Positions 1-6,868 of a stretch of DNA of 23,309 bases are shown here, piece by piece. Each line of letters begins with the position of its first letter. Within the stretch, counting starts at the first letter, position 1. The translations under genes and the position numbers were made by a program. The notes below the pieces were generated by a model, which worked only from the letters and a program-made list of their open reading frames with translations, made no database searches and was not told the origin of the DNA. The DNA lies in contig JAFDTZ010000016.1 of assembly GCA_019594305.1 (NCBI GenBank), positions 1 to 23,309 on the forward strand, given 5' to 3'. The DNA comes from Thermoplasmata archaeon. Its GTDB lineage: Archaea > Thermoplasmatota > Thermoplasmata > Halarchaeoplasmatales > Halarchaeoplasmataceae.

Positions 1-2
1 AG

Positions 3-1847
3 ACGGAAAAGGCTGAATTTGAGTCGCAGAACATAAAATCGTTGATATGCCTACCGATATACGATAGATACGAAAAAGCCATCGGGTTCATAGGGATGGA
101 TTCCGTCAGAGAAAAACGTGATTGGTCGGATCAAGAGATACCGATGCTAAAGGTGATCGCTGAAATAATCGGAGGTTCTTTAGCTCGTCTCGAATCACAA
201 CATAAGCTAAATTACCGTTTGGAAATGGAATCGTTGATCGCGGATATATCATCCAATTTCGTCCAGCTACCTATCGGTGATATGGATAATTCAATTACGG
301 ACACATTGAGAATCATAGGACTGTTTTCGGGTGTCGACCGCAGCTACATATTCTTGTTTGACGAAGAAAAAGAAATGATGAACAACACCCATGAATGGTG
401 TGTGGAAGGTATAGAACCACAAATTGAAGAATTACAGAATATACCTGTTTCAACTTTCCCCTGGTGGATGGAACGGCTGGAAAGGTTCGAAAGTTTTCAA
501 ATTTCCAATATCGATGAACTGCCACCCGAAGCATCCAACGAAAAGGAAATCTTAGAGTCGCAAGACATAGTTTCCGTGTTGATCGTCCCCCTTGTGTGGA
601 AGAAATCCCTCAAAGGTTTCATCGGGTTAGATTCCATATCTCAAGAACGGAAATGGCCCATGGAAGATGTGACTTTACTTGAGACTCTTGCAGATGTGTT
701 CATCAACGCTATGAAACGAAAGAAAATGGAAGAATCGTTAAAGAAGAATGAAGCAAGGATAAAGAAACTCTACGATGCATCATCCAAAATAAGCGGCACG
801 GCGGACCTCAAAGACCTCTACGATACGGTTATCCGTATCTCCAGCGATGTCTTGGATTTTGACGTCTGCACTATATTGATAGAAAACAAAGGTAAGCTAA
901 CGGTAAAGGCATGTACGAAAACTGATTTAGTGGACCATCTTGAGATACCTTTGGAAAAAGGTATTGCAGGTAAGACATACCTAAAAAAGAAGTCGTATCT
1001 GATACGAGACCTCACCCCTCGAACGGATTCCATACCCACGGATAATAAACTCAGATCCGGTATCAGCGTACCCTTGGGGGATATCGGGGTTTTCCAAGCT
1101 GAATCGTACGAAGTAGGATATTACGTCAAAGCCGACCTGGAGATAGCTGAACTATTCGTTTCTCACATAGAACAAGCGATTCACCGAATACATATGGAAG
1201 AGCGGGAGGAATTCTTGCACTCTTTGTTAAGACACGACGTAAAAAACAAGGCGCAGATAGTACAGGGATATATCCAACTGCTGGAAGAGTACGATATGCC
1301 TGAAGAAATGCGCGGACTTATCGAAAAACCGTTGAAGGCCAATCAAGATATCGTCGATCTCATCAATAAAATACGGTTGTTAGAAAGGGCTTCAGAAGAG
1401 ACCCTAAAGGAAGTAAATATTGATAATACTATGCACGAAACCGTTGATAGCCTTAAAACTTTTGCAGGATCGAAAAACATGCAAATCGAAGTGGATTGTC
1501 CCGAAGATGCTTGTATGGTAAAGGCGGGTTCGCTGGTGAAGGAGATATTTTCCAACATCGTCGAAAACTCGATCTACCACTCTGAAGGAACTAAGATACG
1601 CATCTCCGGTAAAAAGAAGGACGACGAAGTCATCTGTACCATAGAAGATGACGGTAAAGGTATCCCGGATGATAAGAAGGAGATGATCTTCGAAAAAGAA
1701 TTTACGACAGATAAAGGAAGAGGTACGGGACTTGGTATGTTCCTGGCGAAGATGTTGCTGGTCAGCTATGGTGGTAGTATCGAGGTGAAGGATTCCGAGC
1801 TGGGCGGTGCAAGGTTCGATATACATTTGAAATTAGCGGATGAATGA
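3..1847 (+). CDS. Multi-GAF sensor histidine kinase (5' end outside window)
   Basis: The reading frame is already open at position 3, so the N-terminus lies upstream of the window; 614 codons are visible. Order of parts by visible residue: end of a GAF domain (about 1-72), a second GAF (about 80-240), a third GAF-like domain (about 255-400), a phosphoacceptor helix with LRHDVKNK (His at codon 1233-1235, visible residue 411), then a HATPase_c domain with N-box NIVENSIYHS, DDGKGIPDD and GRGTGLGM. The first two GAF units share a FIGxDS...RxW...D pattern, so they look like a tandem duplication. No transmembrane segment is visible, so it is probably a cytosolic kinase sensing a small ligand or redox state. 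No receiver domain or response regulator is seen in the window, so the partner is unknown. The TTG at 42 is internal to the GAF domain and is not the start. Confidence 0.9.
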   Translation, partial: TEKAEFESQNIKSLICLPIYDRYEKAIGFIGMDSVREKRDWSDQEIPMLKVIAEIIGGSLARLESQHKLNYRLEMESLIADISSNFVQLPIGDMDNSITDTLRIIGLFSGVDRSYIFLFDEEKEMMNNTHEWCVEGIEPQIEELQNIPVSTFPWWMERLERFESFQISNIDELPPEASNEKEILESQDIVSVLIVPLVWKKSLKGFIGLDSISQERKWPMEDVTLLETLADVFINAMKRKKMEESLKKNEARIKKLYDASSKISGTADLKDLYDTVIRISSDVLDFDVCTILIENKGKLTVKACTKTDLVDHLEIPLEKGIAGKTYLKKKSYLIRDLTPRTDSIPTDNKLRSGISVPLGDIGVFQAESYEVGYYVKADLEIAELFVSHIEQAIHRIHMEEREEFLHSLLRHDVKNKAQIVQGYIQLLEEYDMPEEMRGLIEKPLKANQDIVDLINKIRLLERASEETLKEVNIDNTMHETVDSLKTFAGSKNMQIEVDCPEDACMVKAGSLVKEIFSNIVENSIYHSEGTKIRISGKKKDDEVICTIEDDGKGIPDDKKEMIFEKEFTTDKGRGTGLGMFLAKMLLVSYGGSIEVKDSELGGARFDIHLKLADE

Positions 1848-1911
1848 AGTTAAACCACTTTATGCACCATATTCTTTTGGTCTGCGGATTTTACGGGCTA
1901 TGGGTGTAACG

Positions 1912-2138
1912 ATGAACCTGATAGAGTGCGTACCGAACTATTCCGAAGTAAGGGATAAAGGAGTAATCGCTCGAGTGAACGGTGTAATAGAATCCGTAGA
2001 TTGCATAGAACTGAAGATCATGGCCACGCTGTAGTTACTATTGAGAGCCACTCCAAATCAGTTGAGGAGGCGGCTACACTAGGAAACCGGAGGAATGTCT
2101 CGGGTCGAGGGATCTATCGAACTCGTACGTACTTATAA
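1912..2138 (+). pseudogene. ftcD: Remnant of glutamate formiminotransferase (ftcD) N-terminus, frameshifted
   Basis: The ATG at 1912 opens a frame reading MNLIECVPNYSEVRDK, which closely matches the N-terminus of glutamate formiminotransferases (family pattern MxLIECVPNFSEGRD). The frame stops at 2034. Just before that, from about 2016, a different frame (shifted by -1) continues with DHGHAVVTIESHSKSVEEAA. This resembles the following family segment, a DxDHNRxVVTFVGxPExVxEAA type of pattern. The second frame stops at 2138, and the remaining roughly 200 or more residues of the enzyme are absent. I read this as a degraded 5' fragment of a formimino-folate enzyme gene. The functional family transfers the formimino group from formiminoglutamate to tetrahydrofolate. 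It fills the otherwise gene-free stretch 1848-2171, where I see nothing else. The match is from memory of the family, and the 3' boundary is only where the second frame ends. Confidence 0.55.
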
Positions 2139-2171
2139 ACGTCGATGGCTGTGATGTTAAATATGGATTTA

Positions 2172-5100
2172 TCAGTAATCCACGGTCCATACCACCGCTT
2201 CGTCGGCACCGTTGTACACCCAGTAGCCCTCCCCCGGTTGGAACTCGAAAACATCTACATCTTCGGTATAGACCAGGTTGTACTCTGCAACAGCATCGAA
2301 GTAACCGATCCTGGTAACTTCAGCTGGTAATCCGTGGTTCCCGGCGCTCCCGCCGGGGAGCCCGACCATGTTCCACCCGGGATACAGTGTGATGTCGGTG
2401 CTTGTAGGTAAAAATCCTTCTACGGTCAGGGTATCGGCGGCGCTCATGTGTATCCATATGCCCATACGATGATTCCACGAGTGCAAGTTATTGTAGCGTT
2501 CGGCTCTTCCTGGAGCGTAACTCAACCACTCGCCTGACCATGCGTCGTAGTACATCACCTTATCGTAGTTGCCCGATATACCGTGAGTAGGATGATCTAG
2601 TATCGCTGTTAAAGACGTATCCGAAGGCATCAGGTTGAAGGAGACGAAGTTCCAACCTGCAGCTCCCCCGTCTGCATAGAGCGGTATATCGAATACGGTA
2701 GCGTTCCCACCGGGCTCCATTACGGGATCCGTACCGTAACCTTCCTGACCCTCACGATAGGAATATACCTTGTACCACCATAATATATCATCAGCCGTGC
2801 CCCTTTCGTGGTCTACGTAACCGTAGGTTTCCAACCCATGGGCGTTTATCGTATCAATGAGCTCATAGGGGCCGGATACATATTCGCTTACCGACCTGTA
2901 GATATTGTAACTTTTTACCCTCTCGGGATCGTCGGGACTCGCACCCCACGTGAGAAGGTTATCTTCGGTACCATTTCCGCAGCCGATTACAGAGTGTGAA
3001 AATCCTTCGATACGGCTGTTTCGATCACCGGAACCCCATTCGAACATACCCGTTGTCATTCCCATGGCCATGTTCCTGTAGGTGTAGTAATTCACCGTCC
3101 ACTGATTCCCTTCTAGCACATCCGCACCCAGCTCTTCGGTGGTGAATGTACTTCTTAAGGTTGATGGAGGGTTCGTCTCCAAGTCTGCGTAGACCCTGAC
3201 GATTATGGAATCTCCGGTGCTCAGCTCGGTCTCGGGAGGTGCCCACGTGACAGTCTGGTAACCCCCTCCGTTTGCCTCTCTTTCCACCACCGCAACGGCG
3301 CTCCCTTCCGTTAGTTCAGTCTCGTTTTCACCGTCGTAAACAAAAGTACGTATGCCAACATATACCGTTTGACCCCCGGGTCCCGTGAAATCGGCCTGGG
3401 AGTCTGTTTCGGTCTGTACCGTACCAAGTACGTTATCAGACCGCATATATCGGGTTTCGATAGTTGTATCGTTTTCCACACCGTAATGCTCAACGTTAAG
3501 GTATGCGGGTGAAAGAACGGGTATCCCGATGATTTCAAAGTTCTCACTTGTATCGGTATCGGATAAACCGAAATCGTTCGATACCGTAACCCTGATGCGT
3601 GCCTCGGTGGTGGGCTCGTCGGGCACCGTCCATGGGTAACTACCGTTGTCCTCGGTTTCGGTAACGATGTCGGTCCAGGAAATACCGGCATCGACACTGT
3701 ATTCAATATCAACTCCCGTTATGGTTCCGCCTTCGTTAGTGGTGTACCACGTTATATCCTGTTCCGTGCCGGCGTCCCAAGATTCGCCCTCTGTCGGACT
3801 GGTAAGCGTGATCTCAGGGGGTGTGACTCCAACTATAAGGCTGTGCATGTTCCATATATCTCCGCTGTAATTAAGTGCAAGAAAATCGTCCTGTACCTGT
3901 ATAAAGTATCCGACCTCGGTTCCTACTGGAAAAGAAGGTAGGACCGCTTCGTAGGTATCGTTGCCTCTAATCAGTTCCATGTCCACCCTGGTGACGTTCT
4001 CTTCGGTACTGGAATTGTAGTACAGATGGGCGAAGGTTATCGTACCGTCATCCGTTATCCTTGCTTCGATACTTACGTTATCATCGGCGGGTGCATGGAC
4101 ATCCAGGATATCTATCGTGGGCGGTATGTTATCTTTGGCGACCTGCATGGTGGTACAGTGTATTGCTCCGTTGGACGAGATGATATCGGACGAATCAACA
4201 CCGACGATCTCGTAGCCCGGCATGTTGTCCTGATATATCTGTAATGCCTCAGAGTCAGTTGCACGATTATATATGGGCACCAGTACCTTGTTGTTGACGA
4301 TAAGTGAGTTTGTGTACGTGTAGTGTGTGCCCCCGGGCTTCTCGAAGGGTACCCTGACTATATTATAGGGTTGACCGTTCCTGGCGGTACGGTTCTCAAA
4401 ATAACGTACATTGTATTCCAGTATCTCGTAGTCGTTGTCGCCGGGTGATACCTCGGATATCAGCACCGTTGTTTCGTTCAGAAGCTTAATCTGCATGTCT
4501 ATGTGGCCGGTGCCGTCGTTTGACAGACGTATTACGTCTCTGAATTCTACCAAATTAAAGTAATCCGTTGCCCATCGAATAACTTCCTCCTGGGTCAGAT
4601 CACCGCCATGTGAGGGGTCGTTCTGTTCGAAACATCTATCGGTGGTATAGAATATTCCCGCGCCATCGACCATCAAGTTCCCCCCTTCCAATCTGAACCA
4701 GTTATCTCCATCTGTCATGCTGTAGCAGTCCACTTCTATCTCTTCGGCATACCGCCATGGAAATGCATCGTCCTCCCATCTATTCCATCGGTCGTACATC
4801 ATGTTAACGAAGGACAGTTCGCCGGTGGTCTTGTCTATGATCGATATGGGCCCGTAATCTCTCATCCATATTGTATTTGTACTGACTATGTAAAAGGAGA
4901 CGTTATCCATATAGACTCCGTTATTTTCGAGATAATTTGCTATGCTGTCCGCCGAGCTTTGACTTCCGGTAACTATCGTCGCATTTGAAACATCAGCTAT
5001 CTCTCTGGTGAGATCCAGATAGTAATTGTCCAATCCACTGTTGCTCCATCTCAATAGTATTTCTTCGGAACGTTCCCATTCGGCAGGTGTTCTTATGTTT

Positions 5101-5237
5101 GTAGGAGCATTGGTTGATTGAGGTAACATTTCACACTCAAATTTTTCTTCGGAAGAATATGATATCCCTATCGAAAGGGTTAGGACCCCCGTCAGAAGAC
5201 ACATCACGAGTAAAAAGGCTATGATTTTTCGTGTCAT
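2172..5237 (-). CDS. Secreted agmatine/peptidyl-arginine deiminase-family protein with C-terminal adhesion-like domains
   Basis: A 1021-residue protein with an N-terminal signal peptide (Lys-Arg start, hydrophobic core about 5-25), so it is exported. Residues about 45-370 form a guanidino-modifying deiminase fold. RDYGP (126-130), EGGNL (184-188), GHID (His245, Asp247) and the catalytic Cys361 in GAIHCTTM match the Asp-His-Asp-Cys set of agmatine deiminase and Porphyromonas-type peptidyl-arginine deiminase. These enzymes hydrolyse a guanidinium group to a ureido group and ammonia. Ig-like beta domains follow (about 371-470 and 472-570), then an unassigned region (about 575-745) and a fibronectin-III-like module (about 750-845). 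The C-terminal part is a duplicated unit, GWNFVS...GIWIHM (861-930) and GWNMVG...GEGYWVY (954-1008). The start is backed by GGAG eight bases upstream and a TATA box at 5261-5270. Export and the size of the protein favour peptide or protein arginine over free agmatine, but this is inference. Confidence 0.85.
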   Translation of the reverse strand: MTRKIIAFLLVMCLLTGVLTLSIGISYSSEEKFECEMLPQSTNAPTNIRTPAEWERSEEILLRWSNSGLDNYYLDLTREIADVSNATIVTGSQSSADSIANYLENNGVYMDNVSFYIVSTNTIWMRDYGPISIIDKTTGELSFVNMMYDRWNRWEDDAFPWRYAEEIEVDCYSMTDGDNWFRLEGGNLMVDGAGIFYTTDRCFEQNDPSHGGDLTQEEVIRWATDYFNLVEFRDVIRLSNDGTGHIDMQIKLLNETTVLISEVSPGDNDYEILEYNVRYFENRTARNGQPYNIVRVPFEKPGGTHYTYTNSLIVNNKVLVPIYNRATDSEALQIYQDNMPGYEIVGVDSSDIISSNGAIHCTTMQVAKDNIPPTIDILDVHAPADDNVSIEARITDDGTITFAHLYYNSSTEENVTRVDMELIRGNDTYEAVLPSFPVGTEVGYFIQVQDDFLALNYSGDIWNMHSLIVGVTPPEITLTSPTEGESWDAGTEQDITWYTTNEGGTITGVDIEYSVDAGISWTDIVTETEDNGSYPWTVPDEPTTEARIRVTVSNDFGLSDTDTSENFEIIGIPVLSPAYLNVEHYGVENDTTIETRYMRSDNVLGTVQTETDSQADFTGPGGQTVYVGIRTFVYDGENETELTEGSAVAVVEREANGGGYQTVTWAPPETELSTGDSIIVRVYADLETNPPSTLRSTFTTEELGADVLEGNQWTVNYYTYRNMAMGMTTGMFEWGSGDRNSRIEGFSHSVIGCGNGTEDNLLTWGASPDDPERVKSYNIYRSVSEYVSGPYELIDTINAHGLETYGYVDHERGTADDILWWYKVYSYREGQEGYGTDPVMEPGGNATVFDIPLYADGGAAGWNFVSFNLMPSDTSLTAILDHPTHGISGNYDKVMYYDAWSGEWLSYAPGRAERYNNLHSWNHRMGIWIHMSAADTLTVEGFLPTSTDITLYPGWNMVGLPGGSAGNHGLPAEVTRIGYFDAVAEYNLVYTEDVDVFEFQPGEGYWVYNGADEAVVWTVDY

Positions 5238-5260
5238 ATATTAACTCCATGTTTACCGAG

Positions 5261-5270
5261 CCATATATAC
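5261..5270 (-). promoter_or_regulatory. TATA box of the secreted deiminase gene
   Basis: On the minus strand GTATATATGG, preceded by an A-rich BRE-like stretch, lies about 28 bases before the ATG at 5237. This is a strong archaeal TATA match. The transcript would start only a few bases before the coding region, with GGAG of the ribosome binding site close to its 5' end. Confidence 0.6.
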
Positions 5271-5290
5271 TTTTGGTGGAATTTTGCATG

Positions 5291-5295
5291 AAAAA
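5291..5295 (-). terminator. Oligo-T stop for the tRNA-Cys region (tentative)
   Basis: A run of five T on the minus strand directly follows the second copy of the tRNA 3' end. Archaeal tRNA transcripts commonly end at short T runs. The intact tRNA gene itself is not followed directly by such a run, which suggests the run once followed the intact gene. Confidence 0.3.
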
Positions 5296-5315
5296 GCTGG
5301 GGGAGGGATTCGAAC
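5295..5315 (-). repeat. Orphan copy of tRNA-Cys 3' end (possible att remnant)
   Basis: These 21 bases are identical to the last 21 bases of the tRNA-Cys gene (5378-5398): part of the T-loop, the T-stem 3' strand, the acceptor 3' strand and the discriminator T. The match ends sharply on both sides. The bases 5' of it, in tRNA sense, cannot complete a T-stem or any acceptor partner, so it is not a second tRNA gene. A direct repeat of a tRNA 3' end is the usual footprint of site-specific integration into a tRNA gene. Confidence 0.7.
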
Positions 5316-5377
5316 AGTCAGAAAAGATTTCTAACAATCTCATCCCACCCTCATCTCCATATCCCTACGGTCGCTAG

Positions 5378-5450
5378 AGCTGGGGGAGGGATTCGAACCC
5401 TCGGGAAACCGCTCTGCAGGCGGTCACATTAGCCACTCTGTCACCCCAGC
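5378..5450 (-). tRNA. tRNA-Cys (GCA)
   Basis: The minus strand folds as a standard cloverleaf. The acceptor stem is GCTGGGG with CCCCAGC, the short D-stem is ACA/TGT, and the anticodon stem is ACCGC/GCGGT around loop CTGCAGA, giving anticodon GCA. The variable loop is TTCCC and the T-arm is GAGGG-TTCGAAT-CCCTC. The discriminator is T (U73), the expected identity base for cysteine. CCA is not encoded and there is no intron. The gene is 73 bases long and begins 39 bases after the folD stop. An AT-rich TATA-like stretch (AAAGGTTATAG) lies at the expected distance upstream. The 3' end is repeated at 5295-5315. Confidence 0.97.
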
Positions 5451-5489
5451 GTGGTGAGTTCGGATAACACACCAAGTCTGCTATAACCT

Positions 5490-6329
5490 TTATGGTTTTC
5501 TCTCTACATAGGCATCATAGGTGTTCTCTAACAATGAAAGCACCGTGGTAGGACCAACTCCTCCGGGAACAGGGGTTATCTTGGAAGCCTTCTTACGAAC
5601 ACCTTCATAGTCGACATCACCCACCAGTTCACCGCTTTCGAGACGGTTCATACCTACGTCAATTACAACCGCACCGGGAGAAACCTTGTCCGGAGTGATG
5701 AGTCCCGGCACTCCCGCCGCTGTTATTATTACATCCGCCACTAGAGTGTGGGCGGAAAGGTCTCGGGTGTACTCGTGAACTACAGTAACAGTCGCATCCC
5801 TATTTAGAAGAAGTATGGCCATGGGCTTTCCCACTATCATGCTGTGGCTTACGATGCATACCTCTGCACCCTTCAATTCAACTTCCTCATGATCCAGCAT
5901 GGTCAATATGCCTTTAGGTGTGCAGGGAACTCTTCTCTCGTCACCGGCTATAAGACCACCTAAATTGATAGGATGCATTCCTTCGATGTCCTTTACAGGA
6001 TCGATTTGGGCCATGAGCACTTTAGAATCCAGATTATCAGGTAGTGGTAGCTGTAGGAGTATACCGTCGATATCATCATCTTTGTTCAAAGATTTGATAT
6101 GCTCACGTAAATCTCTCTCTCTCACCCCTACCTCATACTTATGCGTAACGGTTTCTATACCCACTCTTTTGCAACCTCGGTTCTTAACACCTAGATATAC
6201 TTTAGAACCTTCGTCTTGACCGACAAAGATGGTATCCAATCTGGGAGGTCGATGAGTCTTAGCTATTTTTTCTTTTAGTGCATTTTCCCTTTCAGTCGCT
6301 ATCTTTTTACCGTCTATTATACCTGCCAT
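5490..6329 (-). CDS. folD: Bifunctional methylene-tetrahydrofolate dehydrogenase/cyclohydrolase FolD
   Basis: Interconverts 5,10-methylene-, methenyl- and 10-formyl-tetrahydrofolate with NAD(P) in the cytosol. From the chosen start the protein has 279 residues, the normal FolD length. Visible family marks are YxxxK (Tyr45, Lys49; catalytic lysine), GILLQLPLP, DPVKDIEGMHPINLG, IVGKPMAILLL of the Rossmann domain, and PGGVGPTT near the C-terminus. The usual GRS before IVGKP is VSHS here, a mild variation in the nucleotide-binding loop. An in-frame ATG at 6350 would overlap the upstream gene by 16 bases. I prefer ATG 6329 because it has GTGATGATC just upstream and gives the canonical N-terminus MAGIIDGK. 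It follows the TrmO-family gene by five bases and is probably co-transcribed with it. Its presence indicates folate- or pterin-based C1 chemistry, in keeping with the ftcD remnant nearby. Confidence 0.93.
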   Translation of the reverse strand: MAGIIDGKKIATERENALKEKIAKTHRPPRLDTIFVGQDEGSKVYLGVKNRGCKRVGIETVTHKYEVGVRERDLREHIKSLNKDDDIDGILLQLPLPDNLDSKVLMAQIDPVKDIEGMHPINLGGLIAGDERRVPCTPKGILTMLDHEEVELKGAEVCIVSHSMIVGKPMAILLLNRDATVTVVHEYTRDLSAHTLVADVIITAAGVPGLITPDKVSPGAVVIDVGMNRLESGELVGDVDYEGVRKKASKITPVPGGVGPTTVLSLLENTYDAYVERKP

Positions 6330-6334
6330 GATCA

Positions 6335-6778
6335 TCACTTGGGTATCCAATCGGGATATTTTGGGTTCTCCGCTTTCATATGTTTGGAATAGGATTTGAT
6401 GTCTATTACAGGAGTACCATCAAGGAAGTCTAAGCCCTTTACCGTCAAAGTATTATCGCACCGCCCGATGAGTTCGCAGACGGTGATCCCGATAGGGTTC
6501 GGTCTTACAGGCGAACGTGTGGCGAATACCCCCGTTAGTGGATTCTCCGGTTTCCTCATAGGGTGAACCCGTTTGATGGTCCGGTCGCTTTTGTGTAGCC
6601 ACGAGACGACCACTATGTGCGAATGTTCCTCTATACCTAACAATGCTTCGACGTGATCTTGATGAACAACTATCTTTGAGTTTTTATCATTATAATTTTT
6701 TGATATCTCATCCGTAAAATCATTTTCGACCACACCTACTTCGATCAACTCGAATTTACCGTAAAGTGGAGCTTTCAT
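6335..6778 (-). CDS. TrmO/TsaA-family tRNA (t6A37) methyltransferase
   Basis: A 147-residue protein of the UPF0066/TsaA (VirR-like) family. The signature GVFATRSPVRPNPIG lies in the middle and LDFLDGTPVIDIK near the C-terminus. Family members use S-adenosylmethionine to N6-methylate t6A at position 37 of tRNAs that read ACY codons, as shown for E. coli TrmO. The archaeal homologues keep only the single beta-barrel core seen here, so function in this organism is by family. It is the first gene of a short minus-strand unit with folD, divergent from the S9 peptidase gene. The N-terminus carries about eight residues before the usual FELxxIG beginning. No strong Shine-Dalgarno precedes the ATG, so the start is not certain. 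Confidence 0.85.
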   Translation of the reverse strand: MKAPLYGKFELIEVGVVENDFTDEISKNYNDKNSKIVVHQDHVEALLGIEEHSHIVVVSWLHKSDRTIKRVHPMRKPENPLTGVFATRSPVRPNPIGITVCELIGRCDNTLTVKGLDFLDGTPVIDIKSYSKHMKAENPKYPDWIPK

Positions 6779-6838
6779 AAAAATGACAAGTAAACTGTGT
6801 GTTATAATCGTTACGGCCTAAAAACATAAACTTTTTAG

Positions 6839-6846
6839 CTATATAC
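6839..6846 (+). promoter_or_regulatory. TATA box of the S9 peptidase gene
   Basis: CTATATAC is centred about 26 bases before the ATG at 6869, the distance expected between an archaeal TATA box and the transcription start. No Shine-Dalgarno lies before the ATG, so the mRNA is probably leaderless. Confidence 0.55.
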
Positions 6847-6868
6847 ATCTCTAACTAGTCTGATTAAG

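Noticed and set aside
1840..2034. 64-codon open frame overlapping the kinase stop, as a small gene
   Set aside because: Only the part from ATG 1912 has a recognisable pattern (FtcD N-terminus), and it continues in another frame. Best read as a gene remnant, not a functional small protein.
5295..5365. A second tRNA gene
   Set aside because: Only the 21 bases of the 3' end match. There is no partner for the acceptor stem, no anticodon arm, and the T-stem 5' strand does not pair.
6330..6350. FolD start at ATG 6350
   Set aside because: It adds seven residues not typical of the family and overlaps the upstream gene, while ATG 6329 has a better ribosome binding site and the usual N-terminus.
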